A DNA stretch of 43,716 bases from Candidatus Zhuqueibacterota bacterium (GTDB lineage: Bacteria > Zhuqueibacterota > Zhuqueibacteria > Thermofontimicrobiales > Sulfurfontimicrobiaceae), in assembly GCA_016927835.1 (NCBI GenBank), contig JAFGMA010000409.1, forward strand, positions 1 to 43,716. The letters run 5' to 3'. Shown in pieces: positions 16,500 through 26,800 of the stretch. A model generated the notes under the pieces. That model was not told the origin of the DNA and searched no databases. It was given only the letters and a program-made list of their open reading frames with translations. Numbering within the stretch: position 1 is the stretch's first letter; each line of letters opens with the position of its first letter. The position numbers and the translations under genes were made by a program.

Positions 16500-16529
16500 G
16501 GGAGTGCACACTCTGGGGTGTGTACTCCC
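16500..16529 (-). terminator. Hairpin just after the STAS gene
   Basis: GGGAGTGCACAC (16500-16511) faces GTGTGTACTCCC (16518-16529), a 12-base stem with one mismatch and a 6-base loop. It lies eight bases past the stop codon of the STAS gene. No T tract follows on the minus strand, so it may stabilise the 3' end rather than terminate alone. Confidence 0.5.
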
Positions 16530-16537
16530 ACAGAAAA

Positions 16538-17257
16538 TCATCCCACAGTGATCTGTTTGTAATACTCCATACGCTTCTTTTTAGTATCCAGCTCGAGCAA
16601 ATTCAAATACTTGCGAACCTGGAACCAAGTAATTTTCATGTTTCCGAATTGCGGGGATTTTAATTTTTTCATGATCTTGATACTCCCCGCTTCGGGATCT
16701 TCCATCACTATTTTCTTAATCTTCTCTTCTATATTCTCACCAGAAGAATCAGCAGGTTCTTCTGCGTCTATTTCATCAGCGTGCGTTACGCCCTGGGCGC
16801 CTGTCGTGGCGCGATGTGTTTCGCCTGTTGCGCCTTCCGGTACCGAGGTTTTGCTATCCATCGTCGTAAGTGTCGGGCGAACTCTGTTACCGGCTTTTCC
16901 GCTTTTATCGAAATCTTCAACAGCGTCTTCAATTGTATTGAAGGCTTTCAGGATGAAATGGAACTCTAGCAGTTCGAATACCTCATAAACATCCGGGATC
17001 ATCCGCACTAATTTCAAATCGCCGCCTTTTTCTCGGATACCTTTTATTTCGCTGATAAAGATACCCCACCCGGCACTACTGATATAGTCAACATCTCCCA
17101 AATCAATAATAATATTAAAAATCCCATCTCTAAGCAACGATTCGAGTGAGTGCTCTAATTCGGCGGAAGTCGTCGTATCGATATATCCCCCCACCTTAAT
17201 AATAGAGATTTCGTTTTTCAAGCCTGCTTTTTCAACTGATAATTGAATCCCTTCCAT
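16538..17257 (-). CDS. STAS anti-sigma-factor antagonist with a C-terminal helical module
   Basis: A 239-residue protein. Residues 1-112 form a STAS domain like SpoIIAA/RsbV: IISIIKVGGYIDTTTSAEL-type first strands, IIIDLGDVDYISSAGWG with the likely phosphorylated serine (Ser60 or Ser61), then FELLEFHFILKAFNTIEDAV. A Ser/Thr/Ala-rich linker (about 115-172) follows. Residues 174-239 (EEKIKKIVMEDPEAGSIKIM ... ITWFQVRKYLNLLEL) are a basic helical module that aligns with one in the neighbouring kinase-phosphatase. In partner switching the unphosphorylated form sequesters an anti-sigma kinase. Start: ATG at 17257 with GGGAG upstream. The STAS part is certain; the role of the C-terminal module is inferred. 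Confidence 0.85.
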   Translation of the reverse strand: MEGIQLSVEKAGLKNEISIIKVGGYIDTTTSAELEHSLESLLRDGIFNIIIDLGDVDYISSAGWGIFISEIKGIREKGGDLKLVRMIPDVYEVFELLEFHFILKAFNTIEDAVEDFDKSGKAGNRVRPTLTTMDSKTSVPEGATGETHRATTGAQGVTHADEIDAEEPADSSGENIEEKIKKIVMEDPEAGSIKIMKKLKSPQFGNMKITWFQVRKYLNLLELDTKKKRMEYYKQITVG

Positions 17258-17313
17258 GATGTCAATCTCCCGATGTAAATAGTTTTTTTAACGATTTCTC
17301 GGCTATATGATCA

Positions 17314-17342
17314 AATATAATTGAAATGTGAGTAAAAGTCAA
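17314..17342 (-). promoter_or_regulatory. Sigma70-type promoter of the STAS gene
   Basis: On the minus strand TTGACT (17337-17342), a 17-base spacer and TATATT (17314-17319). It predicts a start near 17307 and a 50-base leader to the ATG at 17257. The boxes are the same as those of the tRNA cluster promoter, so the STAS gene can be expressed apart from the kinase-phosphatase gene upstream. Confidence 0.65.
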
Positions 17343-17487
17343 TAAAAAAAATGGGTCGATGTAAAACCTCAGTTATGCATGCATCCCGTCGTCATCCGCT
17401 CGCCAGGCATTGCTCCGGAAGCAGATTCGAGGCTTCACGGCTCGATTCAAAAATTTCTTGCTTTACCTCAAAAATCTTCGAATATGT

Positions 17488-17525
17488 TTTAACATAATAA
17501 GGAGGTCGGATTAAATAGCTTGCTT
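17488..17525 (+). repeat. Dispersed AGGAGGTGGGATAAA repeat, copy B
   Basis: Contains ATAAGGAGGTCGGATTAAATA. This copy has two changes in the core compared with copies A, C and D. It lies in the gap upstream of the STAS gene promoter. Confidence 0.45.
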
Positions 17526-17604
17526 TTTGAAATCGTTTTCAAAAATATAAATAAAGAATTATACATTTATATGCATTGATGTCAGTTTCGCACTTTTAAA
17601 TTTT

Positions 17605-20600
17605 TCACTTTTCAGACAGCAATCTATTGACGCGTTCAATATTATTTTTAATATCGCGTCTGGTTGGATTAATTCTAAGCGCGCATTCCCATTCAATGAT
17701 AGCTTTCCTGTAATTGCCGCTATTGGCGTAAATTACTCCCATATTTTCATAGGCATCCAGGTTATTGGGATCGATTTTCTTAACACGTTCGTATTCTCGA
17801 GCAGCCTTTTCAAACATACGCGTTCTGAAATATGCATTGCCCAAAATAGTATGCGCCTCTTTCATATTCGGATATTTCTCGATCACCTTTTTCAATTCAT
17901 TGATTGCAGCGTTATAATGCCTTTGATGATAATATTGAAGACCGCGTATCAACATTTGCTGTTTTGTTTGTTCGGGTTCTTCGAGAACATCCGTTTGTGT
18001 CATGCGTTCAGGAATGAGAGAATTCTGGTCATCCTGGCTAGAATCAGCAGTTTCGGCGGTCGAATTCTGTTCAGCCGCTTTTTCATCCAAAATTGCCATT
18101 TCTTTTTCGATCTTATCCAACATAGTAGAGTAAGTCGGTTCCGGAGCATTTATCGTCAAGTCGTTAGAATCTGTATCGTCTGCTCCATTATCCGGCGGAG
18201 TCAATCCTTCAAGTTCATCGGTAAATCTGAATTCCGGAATTGTGTCTTCAACCAGCGGTGTAAATTCATGCTCCTGCTCGTTTGTATCGTCTTCGTAGCT
18301 GGTATGATCGAAGTCCCAAAATGATTGCTCATCCAGCAAATCGTCCGCCCCATGAAGAATCATGGAATCTTCTTCATCATCAGACGTTTCGTTTTCTGTA
18401 TGATAAGCGATGATATCATCCGATTCAAGTTTATCAAATAACTCCTCATGGCTCACTAAATCGGGGTTCTGCTTATCCTGCTCTGATTGCTCAAAATGTT
18501 CATCGGATGCGGTCGAAGCATCGGCGAAATCAGTATTTTCCTCATAACTTTCGGATTCATACAATGAATCACCGTCCAGCAACTGCTCAAATGCCACATC
18601 ATCAGAGCTTGCTGGTTCAGGCAAATCTTCTTCAACGGCTTTTTCTTCATGTAATTCTTTGGGTGAATCTTCAACTGGCTCGTTTTCGTCCACAAAATTC
18701 AGAATATCGTCTTCAAAAACAAACTGTTCAGATTCAAGTTCCTTATCAAGCACCGATTCGATGGGATTCAGCAGCAAGGATTCGGCATCGGTCAACTCGT
18801 TGTATTTTTTCCGCCGAACTCTGAAAAGGAACTCTTGTTCCTTGCCATTCGAATCTTTCAGGTCTGTACTATCTGCTGCAGTTTTTGGTGGTTCCAGGTT
18901 TTTCTGCGCCCCTGGGACCTCAGTCCGGTTACCTGGTGATTCTATAATCACCTGCCCATCAAGCGTTAGCAAGGGCGTACCAGGCGGTTTTATCGGCTTG
19001 CCCTTTTTTTCACGCGCGATAAATGCTTCGCGAAGTTTCCGCGTATTCAGCCTTCCGCGGACAAGCTCGTCATATATTCTGGTTTCATTTATTTCGGTGA
19101 AACCATACATTTCGGTATTTAATTCTTCACTGATTCGTTTTGCACCATAATCAGGATGGCGTTTTATGATATCATAAATTTTGGTACGCTCTTCAATGCT
19201 CAAATGCTTGGCTTCGAGCGAGATGCTTTCGTCTTCAATTTCATAATTATCAGTGCCTTCCTGCTCGAATTTTCGCTTATATTTGTTGTAATAAGCATAC
19301 GTAGTAATACCGGCACTTTCGCACGCCTCACGGATACTTTTTCCAAGTTGTATCAATTTGTGTGCCTTTTTTGCACGCTTCAGTTCAATCTTTTCAGCAG
19401 ATGTTTCCTCTTTGATCACGACAAGTGTTATATCGTCACTCTGGGGAAATCCTTCTGTGAAGGAATGTACTTCATCGCGTATTTTGGCAACAAATGGCTC
19501 AACCGGCAAGTGACCATACTCCCGAATCACCTTTTGCAGTCGCTCTTCACCAAACATCTCCCGTTTTGAATTCATTGCTTCAGTGATGCCATCAGTGTAA
19601 ATCAGAAGAATGTCATCTTCTATCAATTGAATTGTGTCCGACTCCAGCGATTTCTTAAACAACTCATTATCCGGCAGCGAAATGCCGATCGGAAAGCCAC
19701 GCGGATTCAGATAATATGTCTTCTTGGTGCTGCCGCGGTACAGGATCATTGGATTATGTCCGGCACTGGCGAAATTCAGCCGTCTGCGCTTGGTGTCGAT
19801 GATAACATAAAATACTGTTACAAACATACCTTTCTTGATATCGTTCACAACTATTTGATTCACCTTTGAAAGGACATCTGCGGCAACCCTGGCGCCGCGG
19901 GCTTCGGTGCGCAGAGTGGTTCTTATCATCGTCATCACGAGTGAACCCGGCACGCCCTTACCTGAAACATCCGCTACAACAATTCCAAGCGTTTCATTGT
20001 CGACTTCCACGAAGTCGAAATAATCGCCACCGACTTCTTTTGCGGCTTCATAAAAAGAATCGATCTCATAGCCATCGGGCGAAGGAAATTCCGAAGGCAA
20101 TAATGTCTGCTGGATTTCCTGAGCAACCTGCATTTCTTTTTGCAATTGCTCCTGGCGAACGAGTGATTCCTGTGATTTTTTGAATTTCGAAGTAATATCG
20201 CTGAACGCTTTTGCAATCTCTCCGATTTCACCGGATTCGGTGATATCCATATCATCATCGACGTTATCGCCGTGACCGAGTGCCTTCACCCATTCTGCCA
20301 GTTTTTGGAATGGACTCATAACGGCAAAAACGACAATGATAATTCCCAGGTATCCGAACAGCAGGATTAAAACTGCCGATCGCAAATCCTCATTTCTGTG
20401 CTCTATAATTTTCGCAAATGCATATTGTTTTTTAAATAAAACATGTAAATTACCCAACAGAGCTTTCTGGTCGCTCCTTATCGGCGTAATTATTTCATAA
20501 ATCGGGATTTGGTTAATAAAATTATACGAATAGATGTTCTTGTCAATTTGTATGGCATCTGGCGGAGGCTTGTACGATTCCCACAATAAATTGCTGCTGG

Positions 20601-21363
20601 TGGAATACAAGGTATAGCCCATCGAATGTGAAACGGCAATTTCTTGTATTATGTCAAAATGCTCGGTTCGTTTTTGAACAACAATCTCACCAATTCGAAA
20701 TTCATCCAATTCACCGGTTTCCAAATCTATCGCTTTACTCAGGACATCCGACATGGATTGGGTGATTCGTTTCGCTTGCTGCAGTGTCGCTTCAATGATT
20801 TCCGATTCCCATCGAAAATAGTAATAAAAATAACCGATTAAAACGATCGCTGTCAGGATTGCTGACATAATAATTGAGTAGCGTGCCTTAATACTTAGCG
20901 ACATTGAAGGTACTTGTAAGCCGACACGCTTTTTGGGATGCGATGGACGCATTTTCGTCATGCGCAGTTGATTGCCTTCGGGCGTTTTCTGGTATTCGAT
21001 GGAATCCATCAGCCTGCGCATTATGAAGATACCCAATCCTCCCTTTTTCCTGATATTTACGTAGCGTGCTAAATCGGGGGCTTTGACATGCAATGGATCG
21101 AAATATTTGCCCTGATCGATCAAAAATACAGTCATGCTATCCGGTTTAGCCAGAATACGCAATGTAATTGATCCGCTGGTTCCAGCATACCCATGCTTAA
21201 TAATATTCGTAGCAGCTTCATCAATTGAGAGTTTAAAAGTATTGACGGTTTTGTCATCGAAACCATGCCTGTGAACTGCTTTGACAACAAAATCCCTTAA
21301 TTTTGAAAGGTAATCAATATGTGCCGGTATGGTTATTTCTTCTTTTGATTTGCGTTTTAGCAC
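17605..21363 (-). CDS. Partner-switching kinase-phosphatase fusion with HTH-like and TPR domains
   Basis: A 1252-residue multidomain protein. Residues 1-140: GHKL kinase like RsbW/SpoIIAB (N box DEAATNIIKHGY, D box LIDQGKYFDP, G box GGLGIFIMRRL). About 162-183 and 327-348: two membrane helices flanking a sensor region outside the cytoplasm. About 349-405: HAMP-like linker. About 420-655: complete SpoIIE/RsbU PP2C phosphatase (VGGDYFDF, VADVSGKGVPG, FASAGHNPM, YTDGITEAMN, SDDITLVVI). About 660-700: transposase-type helix-turn-helix (IQLGKSIREACESAGITTYA). About 721-785: module shared with the STAS neighbour. About 850-1130: acidic, disordered. From about 1135: TPRs. GTG start at 21363. One protein could both phosphorylate and dephosphorylate the STAS partner. 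Confidence 0.85.
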   Translation of the reverse strand: MLKRKSKEEITIPAHIDYLSKLRDFVVKAVHRHGFDDKTVNTFKLSIDEAATNIIKHGYAGTSGSITLRILAKPDSMTVFLIDQGKYFDPLHVKAPDLARYVNIRKKGGLGIFIMRRLMDSIEYQKTPEGNQLRMTKMRPSHPKKRVGLQVPSMSLSIKARYSIIMSAILTAIVLIGYFYYYFRWESEIIEATLQQAKRITQSMSDVLSKAIDLETGELDEFRIGEIVVQKRTEHFDIIQEIAVSHSMGYTLYSTSSNLLWESYKPPPDAIQIDKNIYSYNFINQIPIYEIITPIRSDQKALLGNLHVLFKKQYAFAKIIEHRNEDLRSAVLILLFGYLGIIIVVFAVMSPFQKLAEWVKALGHGDNVDDDMDITESGEIGEIAKAFSDITSKFKKSQESLVRQEQLQKEMQVAQEIQQTLLPSEFPSPDGYEIDSFYEAAKEVGGDYFDFVEVDNETLGIVVADVSGKGVPGSLVMTMIRTTLRTEARGARVAADVLSKVNQIVVNDIKKGMFVTVFYVIIDTKRRRLNFASAGHNPMILYRGSTKKTYYLNPRGFPIGISLPDNELFKKSLESDTIQLIEDDILLIYTDGITEAMNSKREMFGEERLQKVIREYGHLPVEPFVAKIRDEVHSFTEGFPQSDDITLVVIKEETSAEKIELKRAKKAHKLIQLGKSIREACESAGITTYAYYNKYKRKFEQEGTDNYEIEDESISLEAKHLSIEERTKIYDIIKRHPDYGAKRISEELNTEMYGFTEINETRIYDELVRGRLNTRKLREAFIAREKKGKPIKPPGTPLLTLDGQVIIESPGNRTEVPGAQKNLEPPKTAADSTDLKDSNGKEQEFLFRVRRKKYNELTDAESLLLNPIESVLDKELESEQFVFEDDILNFVDENEPVEDSPKELHEEKAVEEDLPEPASSDDVAFEQLLDGDSLYESESYEENTDFADASTASDEHFEQSEQDKQNPDLVSHEELFDKLESDDIIAYHTENETSDDEEDSMILHGADDLLDEQSFWDFDHTSYEDDTNEQEHEFTPLVEDTIPEFRFTDELEGLTPPDNGADDTDSNDLTINAPEPTYSTMLDKIEKEMAILDEKAAEQNSTAETADSSQDDQNSLIPERMTQTDVLEEPEQTKQQMLIRGLQYYHQRHYNAAINELKKVIEKYPNMKEAHTILGNAYFRTRMFEKAAREYERVKKIDPNNLDAYENMGVIYANSGNYRKAIIEWECALRINPTRRDIKNNIERVNRLLSEK

Positions 21364-21838
21364 CGTGTTGGAACCTATTTTTCGATTTACGAATTTTTGG
21401 GCTTTTTCTCGGGAATTAAACTCAAGTACTTATTCAAAGCGCACAACGACCTGCTTTGCCTGAGAAATAACATGAAAATATTACAAGCAAAAAGCAATTA
21501 ATCAGGCACATCGTGCGCATTTCCCGATCGGTTTGGTATCTATTGGTAAAGCTATTAATTGTCGATTAATTAGTGTCTGTCCGAAAAACAGCGATTTTTG
21601 AAAATCATTTCAAAATCAAAAACACTAAACCGGTTCTGTCAGGCCCGAATGCTTCCCCGATAAAAACATTCGGGGACAACCCTATCGGGCATCAATTCGA
21701 CTATTTGCACAATGGATTCCCGTGGGCGGCACCCCGCTTAAAACATGCGGGAATGACAAAAACCAACGGAATCTAGATAAAGAGATTGAATTAATAAACT
21801 GCCCGATGGTTCATACACCATTCCCGGATGCACGAAAT
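21364..21838. other. Intergenic region with decayed palindromic sequence
   Basis: A 475-base gap with no gene. It holds two interleaved stems at 21644-21689 and a hairpin-like ATTCCCG...CGGGAAT element at about 21717-21755, a sequence type often seen as an intergenic repeat in environmental bacteria. A phrase TTAGTGTCTGTCCGAAAA at about 21569 resembles an insertion-sequence end, but no matching partner was found. Confidence 0.4.
21644..21689. other. Two interleaved inverted repeats
   Basis: CCCGAATG (21644-21651) pairs with CATTCGGG (21667-21674). CCCGATA (21656-21662) pairs with TATCGGG (21683-21689). The second arm starts inside the loop of the first, so the two helices either exclude each other or form a pseudoknot. 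Confidence 0.45.
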
Positions 21839-23758
21839 TTACCGCTGTTGCTTTTTCGAACGGTTCAACTTTTCTTCGGCAGTATCAATTGCTTTTAGAA
21901 TTCGCTTATTATAAGGCTGCTTTTTCCTGATTTCTTCGAAAATTTGCAGCGCTTCTTCATATCTTCCTTGATTGGTTAAATTGACTCCCTGTACATATTT
22001 TTGCTGCAATTCGGGCGGCATTTTTTGAATTGTTGCGATTGCCCGGGCTTTGGCGTCATTGTAATAATCCTGTATCAATTTATTTTTGGGTTGAAGCTGC
22101 AGCGCTTTTTCAAATTTTTCCATTGCAATTTCAAAATTTTTCTCGTTGTAATACGTCAAGCCCTGGTTAAATAAATCATCAAAATCGAGTGCATTTTCAT
22201 AGCGCCGGATTTTCGAATCGATCTGCTCCCTTATTTTTGAATCGGGAAAGTCTTCGTTTTTTGCCTCATCAAGGGTCCGGATTGCTTCATGGAATTTTTT
22301 CTTGCTATGAAGTCCGTCAGCTTTAGCAATGAGATTCAGGACTTTTTTGCGCCACTCAGATTTGGCTTTTTCCTTGAAATTGATCGCCAGGTCATAGTTT
22401 GGATCCAAAGTCAGAACTTCATCCCACTCCCTGATTGCCAGCCGATATTGGCTATTTTCAAAATATCCTCGTCCTAGCTGCCAGCGACGCCGGATTTCCT
22501 TCTCTTGTTCAGCTTTCTCTTGTTCAAGACGGAACTTTTCCTGCCGAGCTTCCCAAAATTTCTGTTCTTCCTCATCATACTTTTCATTTGCTTTTTCCAA
22601 CCATTCCTTTGCTTCTTCGTGTTCTTCATCATCCTTCAAAATCGCAGAAAAAGCAATCTGGGCGTTGATGTAATCTCCATTTTTAAAGTGTTGTTTGCCT
22701 TCCGCCAGGAATTCCTGAATTCGCTGTTCAATTTCAAGTTTTTTGCGGCGCGCGACCTCTTCGGCAATCTCTTCCAATCTCTGGCGCTCGGCGATTTCAA
22801 TCAGCTCGGTTTTGGTTTTTCCGAAACTGATACTGAGCGAGACCCGGTGATTCGGGCTAAAATATACATCTGCTGAGGAGGCATACGAATAATCAAACCG
22901 AAAGATATTATATGCTGCTCCGGCGCCGAAAGCCATCTTGCCGTCATTTAAACCTGACCGGAGCATTGCCACGTTATTGTAAACATACTCAGTTCCAATA
23001 TGATATTTTGCAGGATTCAGTTGCGCTTTGCTGATATCCAGAACGACAACCATCTTGCTGCCCCATTGCGCCAGGTCAATCGCCTTCGCTAATCCGGCTT
23101 TAACGTTAATCGGGAATGGATCTTTCCCCTCAGCCTCCCTGAGCGTTGGCGATACGATATTTTGAATTAATAAACCGGTTGATAATCCTTTTAATGGTCC
23201 TCTGAAATCTGGCATGAAGTGCAATGCCAGATCCGCACCGACTGCCGTATCGCTATAATTATTATCTGCGAGACCGGGCCATGATCGATGTTCAACCTTT
23301 ACGTTCCCACCAACCGCCAGATTGAAAACTCGAATATTCTTTCCGTAGGAGAACAGAAATTCGTATTCGTTGTGTCCGAATTTCCCCAGCGAAAGCGGGC
23401 TATCGGTTCGATAGTCAATATCATTTCCGGTTCCGATCCTGAGCACACCAAATCCCAGCGTACCCACCGAAATAGTAGGATGCGCATATCCGAGATAGCT
23501 ATATTGAGCACCGCCGAGAAGGTTGGTGTAAAACAACGTGACGCTTTTTTGCTCAAATCGGTCGAGTGCAGCCGGATTCCAATAAACGGTCGAGGCGTCT
23601 AGCGGTAATGCCACGCATGCCCCTCCCATTCCGAGCGCCCGGGCGCCAACCCCTAATGAAAAGTTTGGCAGCGTCCCTCCCGATTGCCCGTATATCGCAC
23701 CCGATAATGCGAATGAACACACAGCTAAAAATATAATGATTTTATTCTTGATTTTCAT
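21839..23758 (-). CDS. PorV/PorQ-like outer-membrane protein with coiled coil and TPRs
   Basis: A 639-residue protein. Residues 1-24 are a signal peptide. About 25-315 form the PorV/PorQ-family barrel: LPNFSLGVGARALGMGGACV and STVYWNPAALDRF are the family signatures, and aromatic-rich strands end at NHRVSLSISFGKTK. About 320-345 and 400-430 are charged coiled coil. TPR-like repeats follow to the end (GDYINAQIAFSAIL, SQYRLAIREWDEVL, NFEIAMEKFEKALQL, GRYEEALQIFEEI). PorV shuttles type IX cargo to the cell-surface attachment complex. The added TPR tail would sit in the periplasm. It follows the giant secreted gene by 82 bases, so the two are probably co-expressed. Confidence 0.85.
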   Translation of the reverse strand: MKIKNKIIIFLAVCSFALSGAIYGQSGGTLPNFSLGVGARALGMGGACVALPLDASTVYWNPAALDRFEQKSVTLFYTNLLGGAQYSYLGYAHPTISVGTLGFGVLRIGTGNDIDYRTDSPLSLGKFGHNEYEFLFSYGKNIRVFNLAVGGNVKVEHRSWPGLADNNYSDTAVGADLALHFMPDFRGPLKGLSTGLLIQNIVSPTLREAEGKDPFPINVKAGLAKAIDLAQWGSKMVVVLDISKAQLNPAKYHIGTEYVYNNVAMLRSGLNDGKMAFGAGAAYNIFRFDYSYASSADVYFSPNHRVSLSISFGKTKTELIEIAERQRLEEIAEEVARRKKLEIEQRIQEFLAEGKQHFKNGDYINAQIAFSAILKDDEEHEEAKEWLEKANEKYDEEEQKFWEARQEKFRLEQEKAEQEKEIRRRWQLGRGYFENSQYRLAIREWDEVLTLDPNYDLAINFKEKAKSEWRKKVLNLIAKADGLHSKKKFHEAIRTLDEAKNEDFPDSKIREQIDSKIRRYENALDFDDLFNQGLTYYNEKNFEIAMEKFEKALQLQPKNKLIQDYYNDAKARAIATIQKMPPELQQKYVQGVNLTNQGRYEEALQIFEEIRKKQPYNKRILKAIDTAEEKLNRSKKQQR

Positions 23759-23840
23759 GATGTTTTACCCAGGTTGCAAATCTATTCTCAGATTATTTAA
23801 ACTGAAAACGTGATTACTCAGCGCAATTGATATGTATTCA

Positions 23841-26800
23841 TTATTTTATAACCGCAATCTTTGTCGTCGCTACCTCACCGTCGGCGGTACTCAAAACAGC
23901 GATGTAGACGCCATTCAGCACTTTGTGTCCGTGATTGTTAACCGCATTCCAATAAATCGGAGGTCCTCCGGTCCCGAAATAATTTTCATCATGCATTCCG
24001 GCTTTTCCTTCGGGATGGTATCGCGTAAAATTCTGAAAATAAACCAACTCACCTATTAAAGAAAAAATTCTGATTTCAACATCCGTGTCATTTTTCAAAT
24101 AATATACAATTTTTGTAGACGGCGCACTGGAGTTGCCGAAGGGATTCGGGTAATTGCAGAATGCCTTATTCAAGTCGGCTTCCATTATTACAGAAAATCC
24201 TGAGTTCATATCCAGCTTTGTAAGCGTAGTTCCGCTGGCATTCTTAAAAACCGGTGTTTTATTGGTGTACATGTCCACAATGGTTATTGCCGATGTCGTA
24301 TCCAACGAAAACATGAAATCAAGTGTCGATGCATCCGGCCCAATATCGATCAGCACCTGAATTGTATCCGGAATAAGGGGGTGAATCGTATCTATTCGCG
24401 AGAATACCAGATTGATAGGATTTTGCTTCGGTATGGATGTCAATTCACAATACTTCAGATTGAAATTGGATGCCTTGACAACGGACATCTTCGATACAGT
24501 CTGCGATGGATTAGCTATGATTTCTCCTTTTCGATTTTTCATTTGCAATCGCAAGGCTTTTAGGAGCAATTGATTTGACGATTCATCGCCGGAATTTTGG
24601 AAGATCAAACCAAAAAATGGAATGACGGTTGAGCCTTTGGCAAGTGAACGCGGCACATTGCTCTTCAACACTGAAACCTGAACGCTTTTCTGTTCTGTAA
24701 TGATTGATATCCGATCTGTCAACTGCTTCGCATTAACTTCCAGATCTGTATTCACATCCAGTGGCAACGGTTCATTCAAATTAACTGTAATTTCTTTTTT
24801 CTGCGAGGCGTCATTCGGCGCTGTCACGGTCCAAACTGCCTTTTGGGATGCATCCTTTGTCTGCGTGATCGATGTGGTTGTGCCGTATCCGGAAGGCAAA
24901 TTAATCGACACGCCATAGGTGCCGCGAATTGGCGCTTCGCCATCATTTTCCAGATAAGCTTCAATGGTAAATTGCTGTCCAGTTGATACCACGCCATCTG
25001 TGGCGCTTGCAGGAGAAATAATAGCTGCCTGCAGGCGAACCTCTGCAGCACCAACCACCTTTACGCGGTAAGGCAACGGCGCGCCATCTGTCAATACAAT
25101 CGAATTGTCGTTATCATCATAGGCTGTTACCGCTACAGCGATAGCCGCGCCCGTATCGGGCACACTGCTCGCGGTGACCCGCCAGGATATCGTTCCCTGT
25201 GTGTTGAACTGTTTGATCTTGGAATCACTCGCAAACGCAGAAGGCAAGAAGATTTCGGCTTTCGGCAAGTAGCTCGTAGAAGTCAATTCGATCTGGTTCC
25301 AACTGATTTCTGCTTCGACATAAAATTCCTGTTCCGTTGAAATAACACCATCTGTTGCACCAGTTGGTTTTGAAATTCTCACTGTATCGATGGAAACGCT
25401 TCCGATATCAACTGTACGAATGCCGAGTTTTTTAATATCGCCATCATCGCCGACAATTTCGGCGGACAATCCACGATTCAAATCAATGGGAATGCTATCG
25501 ATTCTTACAATGATATAATCAAGGGTTGTTTCAGTAACAGGTGCTTCCAATTGCCATGTAATTTTTGAGCCAACGACGAATGGTTTTCTCGAATTGCCGA
25601 TTAGCGTTGTATTGGTTCCGCTGACATCGAGATAAAGGTATGCACGTTCATCTGATACCTGCGCCTGTCCTTTATTTTCAACCTTCGCGGTGATTTCAAA
25701 TGTCTGCCCTGTAGAAAGAATTGCCGTTTGATCCGGATCCAGTCCCTCAGGTTTTGAAATGTATGCATCAAGGATGAGTTTGGCACGCTCAACTGTTGTT
25801 ACTCGGAAACTGTCCTGGTTGGTAACGATATTGTTATCTTTCTCATAGCCGGTGGCGACAATTTTAAAATATGCAGCATCCTGGCGCGTTTCGGGAGCAA
25901 AGACATTCCAAATGCAATGCCAGGTACCCACATTTGTGCTATCGATGATCGGCGACTCTTTGGTTTTGATATAATTATTTTCTCGATCAATATCCGGCAG
26001 CTTCAATTCGACGCGCTTTCCGGCCAAATTTTCTGAAAAGGTAATATCGCTTCTAATCTGGAACCATTGCGACGTGGATACAGTGCCGTCAGTTGCCCCC
26101 GCTGGCTCGCTAATTGACGAGTTTGTCGTCAAAATAGTGCGCTTGGTATATACCGGAATTTTCGAGCTCTGATTGAAAACGTTTGCCACCTGACCGCTGA
26201 ATTCATCTCGTGGTACATTCACAAAGTGAACCATGATGCTGTCCGGTCCGGAGGCATTTATCGGGGCGCGCACTGTCCAGAGCTGTTGCGATGTATTTTC
26301 TACTAATGCGAAATTTGTTGTATCCGCGTTGGTCTCTCCTGATTCAGTTATGATTTGATATCCATCCGGTACTGCCAATTCGATTTTTCCCGAATTATCC
26401 ACCAGCGAAGTGCCAAGCTTGTTAACAACCGACTGTACTTGAAAATCTTGCTGAACCGCAAAAATATTCGTATTGCCCTTTGTCGCCAGACTCAGTTGAA
26501 GCGATGCCGGCTGATGAATTCGCATATAAACCGTCTTTTCTGTTTGATCCAATGCAACTGGCAGACGGCTTTTATGACCGGTCGCCTTTAAGAGCTGCAC
26601 GATGAATTCGATTGGTTCCGCTTTGACCTTTTGGGGTGTAATTTCGAAATATGCTGTATCGCGCGATGTGATGTCGATGTATTCCAGAATTTTCAGATTT
26701 TCAAAATCAACATAAGAAGTGTCTGAAATATATTTGGTCGACAGGCGCAAATGAATGCTGTCTGCTCTTTCTGCACCTTCATTTTGGATGATCGCTCCAA

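Larger units (their letters stand above)
17258..17604. other. Intergenic region holding the STAS promoter and repeat copy B
   Basis: A 347-base gap between the STAS gene and the kinase-phosphatase gene. It contains the promoter at 17314-17342 and the dispersed repeat at 17488-17525. The middle part (about 17380-17460) is GC-richer than its surroundings and matches nothing I recognise. Confidence 0.5.

Noticed and set aside
21569..21590. Insertion-sequence terminal repeat
   Set aside because: The phrase looks like an IS end but no inverted partner, target duplication or transposase is present.
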